Below, piece by piece: positions 14,534 through 23,810 of a DNA stretch of 45,208 bases (positions within the stretch are counted from its first letter, which is position 1; the number at the start of each line of letters is the position of its first letter). Under the pieces are notes generated by a model. It was not told the origin of the DNA. It saw only the letters and a program-made list of their open reading frames with translations, and searched no databases. Source of the stretch: Methylotenera sp. (lineage in GTDB: Bacteria; Pseudomonadota; Gammaproteobacteria; Burkholderiales; Methylophilaceae). The stretch covers positions 1-45,208 of the forward strand of contig NZ_JAURYU010000026.1 in the NCBI RefSeq assembly GCF_030653755.1, read 5' to 3'. Both the position numbers and the translations under genes were made by a program.

Positions 14534-15709
14534 ATGGCAACGAAGCAAAAAGAGAGTAACCCAAGTAACGCTTTAAAAGAAGCGACCACAAAGCCAGCTA
14601 GTGGCTTCTCAAAGAAGAGTAAAGTGTCATCAGGTGACACTGCGCCAGATAATAATGTCGACAGTATTGAAAACTTCGCCGTCAATGAAAACATAGTTGC
14701 GGCTCAAGAGGGTAAATTCGAGGCAGTGCAGGATATTATTCAACGCATTTCTAGCAATGATTTATCAACGCTCCCCGACGCATTGCATACCATTTTAGAA
14801 GGCGCATCACCCGACGATGCGGCCGCGCTAAGTAAAGCGCTAAGTGTGATTAAAGACGCCAATACGATCAAATCAAGGTTACGTAATGATCAAGCATTAG
14901 CTAAAGACTGGCGAGATGGTGGGTACCCATACCAAAACCTGCTCTCACGAAAATCTTACGAAAAACAAAAATACCACCTACAAGTAGAATTACTAAAGCT
15001 ACAGGCTTGGGTCAAAGAAACAGGTCAGCGTGTTGTGATTTTATTTGAGGGACGTGATGCGGCAGGCAAAGGTGGCACAATCAGGCGATTTATGGAACAT
15101 CTAAACCCTCGTGGTGCGCGCGTAGTTGCGCTTGAAAAGCCTAGCGAAGTCGAACGAGGTCAATGGTACTTTCAGCGCTACGTTTCTGAACTGCCAACCG
15201 CTGGTGAAATTGTATTATTTGACCGCTCTTGGTATAACCGTGCTGGTGTAGAACGTGTCATGGGCTTTTGTAACAATGATGAGTATCTCGAGTTTATGCG
15301 TCAAGCGCCAGACTTTGAACGTAACCTCACGCGGTGTGGTATTCATGTGATTAAATTTTGGTTCTCTGTCAGCCGTTCAGAGCAACGCAGACGTTTTAAA
15401 GAGCGAGAAATGCATCCACTCAAACAGTGGAAGCTCAGCCCCATCGACTTAGCCTCACTCGACAAATGGGACGACTACACTAAAGCAAAAGAAGCGATGT
15501 TCTTTCATACAGATACCGCTGATTCACCTTGGACCGTGATTAAGTCTGATTGTAAAAAACGGGCACGCCTTAATGCGATGCGCTATGTATTACACAAACT
15601 GCCCTACACAAATAAAGATATTGACGCAATTGGATCATTAGACCCATTACTAGTAGGTAGAGCTCACATTGTTTATGAGCGTGGCGAGCACAATCATATT
15701 ATTCTCTAA
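14534..15709 (+). CDS. ppk2: Polyphosphate kinase 2
   Basis: The P-loop EGRDAAGKGGTIRRF lies at about 172-186 and the Walker B-like FDRSWYNRAGVERVMGF at about 229-245. The lid segment EQRRRFKEREMHPLKQWKLS and the conserved KWDDYTKAKEAMF complete the PPK2 fold. The enzyme moves phosphate between polyphosphate and nucleoside di/triphosphates. ATG 14534 is chosen over 14516 because GAGG at 14522-14525 sits 8 bases upstream. At 391 residues it is longer than minimal single-domain PPK2 (about 300) owing to a Ser/Lys-rich N-terminal extension of some 50 residues and a helical segment. A class I, single-domain form is likely. It is transcribed alone between two hairpins. Confidence 0.95.
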   Translation: MATKQKESNPSNALKEATTKPASGFSKKSKVSSGDTAPDNNVDSIENFAVNENIVAAQEGKFEAVQDIIQRISSNDLSTLPDALHTILEGASPDDAAALSKALSVIKDANTIKSRLRNDQALAKDWRDGGYPYQNLLSRKSYEKQKYHLQVELLKLQAWVKETGQRVVILFEGRDAAGKGGTIRRFMEHLNPRGARVVALEKPSEVERGQWYFQRYVSELPTAGEIVLFDRSWYNRAGVERVMGFCNNDEYLEFMRQAPDFERNLTRCGIHVIKFWFSVSRSEQRRRFKEREMHPLKQWKLSPIDLASLDKWDDYTKAKEAMFFHTDTADSPWTVIKSDCKKRARLNAMRYVLHKLPYTNKDIDAIGSLDPLLVGRAHIVYERGEHNHIIL

Positions 15710-15726
15710 TGTTTTATAATTTAGGA

Positions 15727-15769
15727 AGCGCTACTAAGTGTTAATACAACATTAACGCTTAGTAGCGCT
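15727..15769. terminator. Hairpin downstream of ppk2, facing the permease gene
   Basis: A 19-base-pair stem with one G-T pair (arm AGCGCTACTAAGTGTTAAT, loop ACAAC) lies between convergent genes. There is no T-run, so its efficiency as a terminator is doubtful. It may protect 3' ends from both sides. Confidence 0.55.
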
Positions 15770-15806
15770 GTCAACACTGGTAATCAAGATAATCAAAGGA
15801 GTTAAT

Positions 15807-16841
15807 TTAAATCAGATCGCGTGCACGAAGCTCAGCCTTAATATACGCATAATAAATAGGTGCGGCTACAATTCCTATTAAGCCAAAAGCAGCCTCCATA
15901 CACAACATTGCAATCAATAACTCCCATGCATTGGCACGAATCTGATTCCCAACAATACGTGCATTTAAGAAGTATTCAAACTTATGAATAATCACTAAAT
16001 AGAACAAAGAGCCAAGTGCGACAGCAAGGGACTGACTCAAACTCACCACTACAATGACAGCATTTGAAATTAAATTACCAATCACTGGAATTAAGCCAAC
16101 CACAAAAGTAATGGCAATCATCGTTTTAACCAAGGGCAAATGTACGCCCATTAAAGGTAGTACCACTGCTAAATAAATGGCCGTAAAAAACGTATTAATC
16201 GCTGATATCCGTATCTGAGCAAATACCACACGTTTAAAAGCATCACTCAGCAAAGCACAACGGGCATACAATGCTCCAGAAAATGGCTTAAAGTGCTCAA
16301 CCGATACAGCCTCACGTAGCGCCAACATACCACCCACAATCATACCAATTAGAATATGTGCAGTGACACGCCCCGCTTCTTTACCTACCACTTGCAACTC
16401 ATCGGCATGGCTACGTAGCCATGTAGTTAACATCTCTTTAAAAGTAATGGCATCAGCAGGTAAATGCGTTAATAGCCAAGCAGGTAGTATTTTTCGTGAA
16501 TCTTCTAGTATTTGTGCCATTTTAGCCAACAACACAGTCAAACTGCCCGCATCAGATCTCAAAAACGCTATTAAACCTGCACCTGCCAGTGAAAGTAAGC
16601 TCACAATAATAAATACTAAAATACCTACTGCCCAAAGTTTAGAATAATTACTTGGCCGCTTACTAGGAAATTTACGTGAAATATAGGGCGTAATCATGTG
16701 TACCAACTGATACACCAGTAGACCTGCCATCAATGCTGGCAACAGGCTAAATTTCAGCACACAGAACAAGGCAAATCCAGTCAACACCCATGCTGATATT
16801 TCATAACTAGTTGCTGCTTGCACTTGCGCTGATTTGACCAT
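15807..16841 (-). CDS. AI-2E family (PerM/TqsA-like) membrane transporter
   Basis: The 344-residue inner-membrane protein has about seven hydrophobic segments, including 20-60, a helix near 75-95 and several in 150-320. The late pattern IAITFVVGLIPVIGNLISNAVIVVVSLSQS matches AI-2E permeases, where GLIP..G.... is conserved. Members export small molecules such as autoinducer-2 or act as Na+/H+ antiporters, so the substrate cannot be read from sequence. It stands alone, convergent with ppk2. Confidence 0.85.
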   Translation of the reverse strand: MVKSAQVQAATSYEISAWVLTGFALFCVLKFSLLPALMAGLLVYQLVHMITPYISRKFPSKRPSNYSKLWAVGILVFIIVSLLSLAGAGLIAFLRSDAGSLTVLLAKMAQILEDSRKILPAWLLTHLPADAITFKEMLTTWLRSHADELQVVGKEAGRVTAHILIGMIVGGMLALREAVSVEHFKPFSGALYARCALLSDAFKRVVFAQIRISAINTFFTAIYLAVVLPLMGVHLPLVKTMIAITFVVGLIPVIGNLISNAVIVVVSLSQSLAVALGSLFYLVIIHKFEYFLNARIVGNQIRANAWELLIAMLCMEAAFGLIGIVAAPIYYAYIKAELRARDLI

Positions 16842-16897
16842 ATTTACCTTAAGAATTGATTATATTTTGATACTAAGTATCAACAAAAATATGCTGT

Positions 16898-17470
16898 TTA
16901 ATAGCTTTTAAGTGAAAATCTACTGATGAAATCACCTACATCATTTGCTGGTAACGAAACAATCAAATCTACATGCTCATTAAATACTTTATCAACAATC
17001 GCACCATTACACTTTGATAATGCCCTTGTCACAAAATCCATTTGATTATAAGCAATAGTGAGATTAATAGTTTTCATTTCCACATAATCTGCCACGTCTG
17101 CTGAATCCAGCGCAAGTTTAGCCGTACCACCATAAGCACGTGCCAAACCGCCTGTACCTAGATTAATGCCACCATAATATCTAATTACACCAACACATAC
17201 ATTAATCAGATTGCGACCTTCCAATAGTTTCAACACAGGCATACCTGCTGTGCCTGAAGGCTCGCCTGCATCTGAAAAACGCTGAACAATACCCTCTTCT
17301 GTTTTTAGCCTGAAAGCATAAGCAAGATGATGTGCATTTTGGTGCTTGGCAGCTAAAGCACGTAAGGCTTGTCCGACTTCTCGCTCTGAAGCACATGACA
17401 CAGCCATTGCAATAAAACGTGATTTGGTAATGGTTTGCTCAGCAAACCCTGCTTGTACAATAATTTGCAA
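16898..17470 (-). CDS. yigZ: YigZ/IMPACT family protein
   Basis: The 190-residue protein has the UPF0029 N-terminal domain: TKSRFIAMAV, AHHLAYAFRL, RFSDAGEPSGTAGMPVLKLLEG and VIRYYGGINLGTGGLARAYGG are all diagnostic. A C-terminal ferredoxin-like DUF1949 domain follows. Its function is poorly known; the eukaryotic relative IMPACT affects the integrated stress response. Start is TTG 17470, directly after the stop of the HerA-like gene, so translation is coupled. No internal ATG would keep the conserved N-terminus. Confidence 0.92.
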   Translation of the reverse strand: MQIIVQAGFAEQTITKSRFIAMAVSCASEREVGQALRALAAKHQNAHHLAYAFRLKTEEGIVQRFSDAGEPSGTAGMPVLKLLEGRNLINVCVGVIRYYGGINLGTGGLARAYGGTAKLALDSADVADYVEMKTINLTIAYNQMDFVTRALSKCNGAIVDKVFNEHVDLIVSLPANDVGDFISRFSLKSY

Positions 17471-18925
17471 TTACTTACGCCCACCTAAAATACTACCCAA
17501 TATGCCACGGATAATTTGTCTACCTAATTGCGAGCCAATCGCTCGCGCAGCACTTTTTGCAGCGGCCTCTAATATGCCATCAGAACGGCTTACAGGTTGT
17601 TTTTTACTTGAGGATGCAGCGAGTTCTGCATCTGCAGCTGCAGTTGCATCAACATGGGCCTTTAAAATCTCATAAGCAGACTCACGATCCACTTGTTTCT
17701 CGTATACGTTATTCAACACTGAAGTCCTGATAGACTCAATACGTTCAGCATCAGTTGCTGGGCCAATACGGCTACCTGGCGGACAAACAAATGTGCGTTC
17801 AACAGGTGTCGGAATCCCTTTTTCATCCAAGAATGAAACCAGCGCCTCGCCTACTCCAAGCTCTGTAATCACACTAGCCACATCTAACTTTGGGTTAGAC
17901 CTAAATGTCGTTGCGGCAGATTTCACGGCTTTTTGGTCTCGTGGTGTAAAAGCACGTAATGCATGCTGAACACGGTTCCCTAATTGCCCTAAAACGGCAT
18001 CAGGGATATCTAGCGGATTTTGGCTCACAAAATACACACCAACCCCTTTAGAGCGAATCAGACGAACTACTTGCTCAACTTTTTCTAGCAATACGGATGG
18101 CGCATCATTAAATAACAAATGTGCTTCATCAAAAAAGAACACTAATTTAGGTTTATCTAAATCCCCTGCTTCAGGTAGCTTTTCAAACAGTTCGGACAAC
18201 AGCCACAATAGCAGCGTGGCGTAAATGCGCGGCGAATTAAATAACTTGTCACTCATTAAGATATTAACGATCCCACGACCTTGCTCATCCGTTTGCATCA
18301 AATCATCTAAGTTAAGTGCTGGCTCACCAAATAGTTTATCGGCTCCTTGCGTTTCAAGTTGCAATAACGCACGCTGCACCGCGCCTACACTTGCCGCAGA
18401 AATATTGCCATATTGAGCTTGATACGCTGATGAGTTCTCAGAAGCATGCTGCATCATTGCGCGCAGATCCTTCAAATCCAACAGTAACCAGCCTTTATCA
18501 TCGGCAATTTTAAAAATTGCGTTAAGTACACCAGCCTGCACATCATTTAAATTCAATAAACGTGCGAGTAACAATGGCCCCATTTCGGCAATTGTCGTGC
18601 GAACAGGATGGCCTTTTTCTCCAAACATATCCCAAAATGTAACTGGGCATTTCGCATAACTAAAGTCAGAAATTGCCAACTGCTGAACTCTAGCTTCAAC
18701 TCGCGCATTACCACCGCCTTGCTGAGACATACCAGACAAGTCGCCTTTAACGTCAGCCATAAATACGGGCACACCAATTTTTGAGAAGCCCTCTGCCAGC
18801 GTCTGCAATGTGACAGTTTTACCTGTACCCGTTGCGCCAGCAATTAGGCCATGACGGTTTGCCATTCTAGGCAAGATAACACTTGATATTTCATTATTTT
18901 TTGCGATTAAAATGGGGTTAGCCAT
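17471..18925 (-). CDS. HerA-like ATPase (DUF853 / helicase HerA-like)
   Basis: The 484-residue P-loop ATPase of the FtsK-HerA superfamily has Walker A GATGTGKT at 30-37, Walker B FFFDEAH ending at 269, and the [12 protein letters not shown] segment after the first strand. The C-terminal tail [15 protein letters not shown] is characteristic of DUF853 proteins. These are widespread in proteobacteria and their role is not settled, though DNA translocation is inferred from HerA. It is read together with yigZ, with no gap. No NurA-like nuclease is nearby, so the archaeal HerA-NurA repair pairing does not apply here. Confidence 0.92.
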   Translation of the reverse strand: MANPILIAKNNEISSVILPRMANRHGLIAGATGTGKTVTLQTLAEGFSKIGVPVFMADVKGDLSGMSQQGGGNARVEARVQQLAISDFSYAKCPVTFWDMFGEKGHPVRTTIAEMGPLLLARLLNLNDVQAGVLNAIFKIADDKGWLLLDLKDLRAMMQHASENSSAYQAQYGNISAASVGAVQRALLQLETQGADKLFGEPALNLDDLMQTDEQGRGIVNILMSDKLFNSPRIYATLLLWLLSELFEKLPEAGDLDKPKLVFFFDEAHLLFNDAPSVLLEKVEQVVRLIRSKGVGVYFVSQNPLDIPDAVLGQLGNRVQHALRAFTPRDQKAVKSAATTFRSNPKLDVASVITELGVGEALVSFLDEKGIPTPVERTFVCPPGSRIGPATDAERIESIRTSVLNNVYEKQVDRESAYEILKAHVDATAAADAELAASSSKKQPVSRSDGILEAAAKSAARAIGSQLGRQIIRGILGSILGGRK

Positions 18926-18988
18926 GAAGTGATTACCTAATTTTAGTCATAAACGTTAATAAATAGTGATAGCCAATACAGCAAGTCA

Positions 18989-19564
18989 TTAGAAGTCACC
19001 CTTACGCGCTCTATCCATGATTTCAAGAAGCTTGGTTTCTAACTCTTGTGCAGATTTCTTTGCACGTTCAGTTGGCGATTTGATGCTTTGTAAATCAAAA
19101 GTCGGCCTATCCATCGCGATATAAAGCTGGCGTTTTTTATGTTCATCTAGCTTTTCGTAAATCGCAATTCTACAAGGTGCAAATACCAAAAACTCAGGAT
19201 GATCTACAATGATTTCCGTCCCCATGCTCAAATTACAAAATGAGCGCACTTCTTTAATCCCTTGCGGATCTTCCCCACGCAACTTCATATGCTCACCTAT
19301 AGGAAAGTTAGCGGGGTTAACAAAGTTCATCCCCTCTGAAATACTTTTCAAGCTTTCTACAACATCTTGGTAACTTACCCCTGCATTTACTGGCAACTCG
19401 TAAATGGCAGTAGCAGGATCAATAGCAGGCATGCCAGGCCTAACTTGACCAATCAGCACAATGTCTTTAGAAGCTAAATTCGGCTTACTAACACTACACG
19501 AAGCCATGAAGAATACGATGACCGATAAAAAAATAAGGTCAAATCTAAATTTCACCGTACGCAT
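18989..19564 (-). CDS. DUF302-domain lipoprotein
   Basis: The 191-residue protein starts at ATG 19564 (GGGTGA ribosome site); GTG 19573 is an alternative. A lipoprotein signal ends in FMASC, with the lipid-accepting Cys at about residue 23. The body has DUF302-like segments: NAGVSYQDVVESLKSISEGMNFV and the PCRIAIYEKLDEHKKRQLYIAM strand pair. It ends in a basic helix. It follows cysB by 20 bases on the same strand, so it is probably in the same transcript. Its function is unknown; DUF302 proteins are often linked to redox or sulfur conditions. Confidence 0.8.
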   Translation of the reverse strand: MRTVKFRFDLIFLSVIVFFMASCSVSKPNLASKDIVLIGQVRPGMPAIDPATAIYELPVNAGVSYQDVVESLKSISEGMNFVNPANFPIGEHMKLRGEDPQGIKEVRSFCNLSMGTEIIVDHPEFLVFAPCRIAIYEKLDEHKKRQLYIAMDRPTFDLQSIKSPTERAKKSAQELETKLLEIMDRARKGDF

Positions 19565-19584
19565 AGCGTTCACCCGTTCTAAAT

Positions 19585-20511
19585 TTAGTCAGCGATCTTA
19601 AGCGCCTGATTTACCTCCGCACGATTAAAATGCGGCGCAATCAGCTCAATAAAACCATACATGTACGCACGTAAAAACGCATCTTTACGCACACCTAAGT
19701 ATGTCGTGCTATCAGCAAACAAATGATCAACATCTATTTTTGCTAAATGCGTGTCACGCTCAGGATCATAAGCCATATTTGCCAGCAAACCTACCCCCAA
19801 GCCCAACGTCACATAGGTCTTAATTACATCAGCATCAATCGCAGTCAGCACTACATTAGGGGTTAATCCTGCATCAGAAAACGTTTTTGACACTAAAGTG
19901 CCACCAGTAAACGCAAAGTCATAAGTAATGAGTGGGTAGCTCGCTAGTTTCTCTAATGTTAAAGGTCCATCTGTGAGCAAAGGGTGTCCGTGTGGCACGA
20001 CCACACATCGATTCCAGTGATAACAAGGCAAGCACAGCAAACTTTCTCTATCGCTGATAGACTCAGTCGCAATCCCAATATCAGCCTCCCCATTTTCAAC
20101 CTGCTCGGCAACCTGACTTGGATTACCCTGATGAATATTAAGCTTAACTCGAGGATAGTTAGTCATAAAGGCTTTAACCGCAGCGGGTAGCTTATAGCGT
20201 GCTTGAGTATGCGTTGTGGCAATCGTTAATGTGCCAGTCTCAACATCACTAAACTCTTCCCCTACACGCTTAATATTTTCAATATCACGCATCACTTTAT
20301 CAGCTAAGGCAATAATTTGCTGGCCTGGCTCAGTTAAGCCCGTTAAACGCTTACCATTACGTTTAAATATTTGCAGTCCAAGCTCTTCTTCAATTAATTG
20401 GATTTGCTTGCTAACACCAGGTTGTGATGTGTATAAAGCATCGGCTGCACTGGTAATATTTAACCCTTGCTTCACTACTTCATGCAAATACCGTAACTGA
20501 TGTAATTTCAT
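19585..20511 (-). CDS. cysB: CysB-family LysR-type regulator
   Basis: The 308-residue LysR regulator has an N-terminal winged HTH: LHQLRYLHEVVKQGLNITSAADALYTSQPGVSKQIQLIEEELG at 3-45. The effector domain contains IATTHTQARYKLPAAVKAF (about 97-115), diagnostic of CysB/Cbl, which sense N-acetylserine or APS. QGNPSQVAEQVENGEADIGIATE is also CysB-like. It is divergent from the tauE-cysI-cysH-cysD-cysN block across 190 bases, as expected for its regulator. Whether the effector is acetylserine (CysB) or APS (Cbl) cannot be told from sequence alone. Confidence 0.93.
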   Translation of the reverse strand: MKLHQLRYLHEVVKQGLNITSAADALYTSQPGVSKQIQLIEEELGLQIFKRNGKRLTGLTEPGQQIIALADKVMRDIENIKRVGEEFSDVETGTLTIATTHTQARYKLPAAVKAFMTNYPRVKLNIHQGNPSQVAEQVENGEADIGIATESISDRESLLCLPCYHWNRCVVVPHGHPLLTDGPLTLEKLASYPLITYDFAFTGGTLVSKTFSDAGLTPNVVLTAIDADVIKTYVTLGLGVGLLANMAYDPERDTHLAKIDVDHLFADSTTYLGVRKDAFLRAYMYGFIELIAPHFNRAEVNQALKIAD

Positions 20512-20619
20512 TTGGATTAATTTCTTTTTTTTAGCTCATCTTTAAAATAAATATTGAGTTTAAAGCCCGTAACTTCGACCCCAAACCATCACGCTATATA
20601 ACTAAATAATATATCCATA

Positions 20620-20651
20620 GAATAACATATTCTTAAAAGAATAAGCTATTC
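20620..20651. promoter_or_regulatory. Probable CysB operator between cysB and the sulfate genes
   Basis: Two related sites, GAATAACATATTC (20620-20632) and GAATAAGCTATTC (20639-20651), sit 19 bases apart. Each has GAAT/ATTC half-sites, and together they create a central palindrome ATTCTTAAAAGAAT (20629-20642). Spacing near two helical turns fits tandem LysR-type binding. The region ends about 50 bases before the tauE start. Binding by CysB is inferred from position and symmetry. Confidence 0.55.
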
Positions 20652-20701
20652 ACTGCTATAGTGCGCGACTAAATTAAGTTTATGATGATCAGGTACTCCA
20701 C

Positions 20702-21496
20702 ATGGAATTGGGTTATATTATTTCGGGCTTTGCAGTCGGCATGCTGGTTGGCATCACTGGCGTTGGTGGCGGTTCACTGATGACGCCCCTATTAGTATTT
20801 TTATTTGGATTCAAAGCAACAGTTGCTGTAGGCACAGACTTACTATATGCCGCAATTACTAAGACTGGCGGCGTATTTGTACACCACAACACACACAAAT
20901 CTGTAGATTGGCGTGTTGTCACTTGGATGTCAGTGGGTAGCTTACCTTCTGCGGTAATCACCATTTTTGTGATTAAGCATCTCATTCAAATTGAAAAAGA
21001 CATTTCAGGCATTATCACCTTTACATTGGGTGTTGCCCTGATTTTGACCTCTATCGCATTGATTATTCGTAGCTATTTAACGAGAAAAAAAATACGCGAA
21101 ATCGAAGATAGTGTCATTAGTAGTGGTCGTTTTAACAAAATTCAAATCCCAGCGACCATATTTACTGGCATAATACTGGGTGCGCTAGTGACAATTTCTT
21201 CAGTAGGTGCTGGTGTACTTGGAACACTGGCACTGCTCTTTCTTTACCCTAAGATGAGCACGCTCAAAGTGGTAGGGACAGATTTAGCGCATGCAATCCC
21301 GTTAACCGCAGTTGCTGGTTTCGGTCATTGGACGCTTGGGCACGTCAACTTTGAACTGTTAGGCACATTACTCATTGGATCCTTACCTGGAATATGGGTC
21401 GGAAGCCACTTAAGTGTAAGAATTCCAGAGAAAATATTACGTCTAATTTTAGCCACACTCTTACTGGTGATTGGCTTGAAGTTCGTTTTAGTTTAA
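20702..21496 (+). CDS. TauE/SafE (TSUP) family sulfite or sulfur-compound permease
   Basis: The 264-residue integral membrane protein has the TSUP repeat signatures: GFAVGMLVGITGVGGGSLMTPLL (about 9-31) and GILGALVTISSVGAGVLGTLALL in the second half, each followed by a further GTDL. About eight hydrophobic segments are visible. It is first in the sulfate block, 32 bases before cysI. That suggests sulfite export during APS reduction, or uptake of a sulfonate or sulfate. The AGG ribosome site at 20691 is 8 bases upstream of the start. Confidence 0.88.
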   Translation: MELGYIISGFAVGMLVGITGVGGGSLMTPLLVFLFGFKATVAVGTDLLYAAITKTGGVFVHHNTHKSVDWRVVTWMSVGSLPSAVITIFVIKHLIQIEKDISGIITFTLGVALILTSIALIIRSYLTRKKIREIEDSVISSGRFNKIQIPATIFTGIILGALVTISSVGAGVLGTLALLFLYPKMSTLKVVGTDLAHAIPLTAVAGFGHWTLGHVNFELLGTLLIGSLPGIWVGSHLSVRIPEKILRLILATLLLVIGLKFVLV

Positions 21497-21528
21497 TTTA
21501 AAAGTTAGTTTAAAAAGCACTATATATT

Positions 21529-23196
21529 ATGTATAAATACGATGAAATAGATCAACAGATTGTTGATGAACGCGTTACCCAATATCGCGACCAAACTCGC
21601 CGCTATTTGGCTGGTGAATTATCAGAAGACGAATTCCGTCCACTACGCTTACAAAATGGGCTATATATTCAACGTCAGGCGCCGATGCTTCGCATCGCGG
21701 TGCCTTATGGCATGTTATCAAGCAAGCAATTGCGCAAACTTGGTGATATTTCAAAAAAATATGACAAAGGTTATGGTCACTTTAGTACACGCCAAAACTT
21801 GCAATTAAACTGGCCTAAACTAGAAGATGTACCTGAAATCTTGGCTGATTTAGCCACAGTTGAAATGCATGCGATTCAAACATCTGGCAACTGCATTCGT
21901 AACATCACAACGGATCAATTCGTAGGTGTAGCACCTGATGAAGTCATCGACCCACGTGCCATTGCTGAGATTATGCGCCAATGGAGCACCTTTCATCCTG
22001 AGTTCGCTTTATTACCACGTAAATTCAAAATTGCAGTTTCTGGTACTAAAAACGATCGTGCTTTGGTGCAAGCCCACGACATTGGTTTAGAATTCTACCG
22101 TGACAGCAACAACCAAGTAGCGATCAAGGTATGGGTTGGCGGTGGCTTAGGTCGCACCCCTATCTTAGGCACAGTCATTCGTGAACATCTTGAGTGGCAA
22201 CATGCCCTCACATACTGCGAAGCAGTGATCCGCGTGTACAACTTACATGGCCGTCGTGACAATATATACAAAGCGCGTATCAAGATTTTAGTCAAAGCCT
22301 TAGGCATCGATGAATTCCGTCAACAAGTTGAAGCCGAGTGGGCGCACCTTAAAGACACAGATAACACGATTACCGAAGCTGAATTAGCACGCGTTGCGCA
22401 GCATTTTGATGCAATGCCTTATGAAAACGTACCAGCTCATGATGCCAGCTTTGATGCGGCGATTGCAAGCAATCCAGCATTTGCTGCATGGGTTAAACGT
22501 TGCGTACATGCGCACAAACAAGCAGGCTACCGTGCTGTTACCCTTTCGCTCAAGCCACATGGTCAAGCGCCTGGCGATATCTCATCTGAGCAAATGTGGG
22601 CTGTGGCAGACCTCGCTGACGAGTATAGCTTTGGTGAGTTACGTTCATCTCATGAGCAAAACTTGATATTGGCTGATGTCAAATTAAGCGATTTATTTGC
22701 ATTATGGGAAAAAGCACGCGCTAACGGTTTAGCAAGCCCAAACATTGGTTTGCTGACAGATATCATTTGCTGCCCAGGCGGAGACTTCTGCTCGCTTGCA
22801 AACGCAAAGAGCATTCCTATCGCCAAAGCGATTCAAATGCAGTTTGATAACTTGGACTATCTACACGATATCGGTGATATTGAGCTTAACATCTCAGGCT
22901 GTATGAACGCTTGTGGTCATCACCATGTAGGTCATATCGGTATTCTTGGTGTAGATAAAGATGGCTCTGAGTGGTATCAAGTTACTATCGGTGGCAAACA
23001 AGGCAACGATGCAAGCATTGGTACTGTGATTGGGCCTTCATTCTCTGCGGATGAAATGCCTAGTGTCGTGCAAAAACTAATTGAGGTTTACATTCAAGAA
23101 CGTACACCTGAAGAAAGATTTATTGATACTGTGCGCCGCTTGGGTGTTGCCCCATTCAAAGCACATGTCTATGCAAAAAATGAGGTTGTAGCATGA
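21529..23196 (+). CDS. cysI: Sulfite reductase hemoprotein subunit
   Basis: The 555-residue siroheme/[4Fe-4S] enzyme reduces sulfite to sulfide. Cluster and siroheme-bridging cysteines are at Cys415 and Cys421 (CPGGDFC) and Cys458 and Cys462 (GCMNACGHH). The N-terminal PLRLQNGLYIQRQAPMLRIAVPYG and GHFSTRQNLQLNW segments match the nitrite/sulfite reductase ferredoxin-like half-domain. No cysJ flavoprotein is in the window, so electrons probably come from ferredoxin or another donor. The next gene, DUF934, overlaps by 4 bases and is a regular partner of this type. Confidence 0.93.
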   Translation: MYKYDEIDQQIVDERVTQYRDQTRRYLAGELSEDEFRPLRLQNGLYIQRQAPMLRIAVPYGMLSSKQLRKLGDISKKYDKGYGHFSTRQNLQLNWPKLEDVPEILADLATVEMHAIQTSGNCIRNITTDQFVGVAPDEVIDPRAIAEIMRQWSTFHPEFALLPRKFKIAVSGTKNDRALVQAHDIGLEFYRDSNNQVAIKVWVGGGLGRTPILGTVIREHLEWQHALTYCEAVIRVYNLHGRRDNIYKARIKILVKALGIDEFRQQVEAEWAHLKDTDNTITEAELARVAQHFDAMPYENVPAHDASFDAAIASNPAFAAWVKRCVHAHKQAGYRAVTLSLKPHGQAPGDISSEQMWAVADLADEYSFGELRSSHEQNLILADVKLSDLFALWEKARANGLASPNIGLLTDIICCPGGDFCSLANAKSIPIAKAIQMQFDNLDYLHDIGDIELNISGCMNACGHHHVGHIGILGVDKDGSEWYQVTIGGKQGNDASIGTVIGPSFSADEMPSVVQKLIEVYIQERTPEERFIDTVRRLGVAPFKAHVYAKNEVVA

Positions 23197-23810
23197 GTAA
23201 TTTAATTAAACTGAACAATGGCGTTGCTAGCTTGGTAGAGGATGACTGGACATTGATTCAGTTACCAGCCACTCAAGTAGAAGAGCGCAAACAAGCAGGT
23301 AAAGTTGTTTTATTTAAACTCACTGGGGAAGCCACAGTGACTGATGCACAAATTGCGGATACAGTGATTCCAGCCACTGGCAAAATTATTCTGCCGTTAA
23401 GTGTATTTATTGCACGCAGCGATGAGTTTAAAAACCGTATTGCGCAAGGTGAAATTGGTGTTTGGTTAGCGACACATGAAATTTTAGAAAACTTGACTCA
23501 ACATCAAGCAGACTTGAACACGCTACCTATCATCGCGATATTTGTTGAGCGCTTTGCCGATGGCCGTATTTTTTCATTAGGTAACTTGCTACGTACGCGC
23601 TTTGGCTTTAAAAATGAATTACGTGCATTTGGTGATGTATTACGCGATCAACTATATTTCTTGAAACGTAGTGGCTTTACTAGCTACTTAGTACGTGCTG
23701 ACCGCTCAGCACAAGAAGCGATTGCCAGTTTGAATGATTTTACTAAACCATACCAAGGTGCGGTTGATGAACCACGCCCTGTATTTAAGCGTTACAACAG
23801 AGGCGCGTAA
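23193..23810 (+). CDS. DUF934 protein associated with sulfite reduction
   Basis: The 205-residue protein overlaps cysI by 4 bases and directly adjoins cysH. IAIFVERFADGRIFSLGNLLRTRFGFKNELRAFGDVLRDQLYFLKRSGF is typical of DUF934. These proteins occur almost only beside betaproteobacterial and alphaproteobacterial sulfite reductase genes, and are thought to help assembly or electron transfer. No cofactor motif is visible. The role is by association. Confidence 0.88.
   Translation: MSNLIKLNNGVASLVEDDWTLIQLPATQVEERKQAGKVVLFKLTGEATVTDAQIADTVIPATGKIILPLSVFIARSDEFKNRIAQGEIGVWLATHEILENLTQHQADLNTLPIIAIFVERFADGRIFSLGNLLRTRFGFKNELRAFGDVLRDQLYFLKRSGFTSYLVRADRSAQEAIASLNDFTKPYQGAVDEPRPVFKRYNRGA

Noticed and set aside
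14394-14576. 60-codon open frame between the M48 and ppk2 genes
   Set aside because: It runs through the terminator hairpin and overlaps the start of ppk2 in another frame; no family resemblance.
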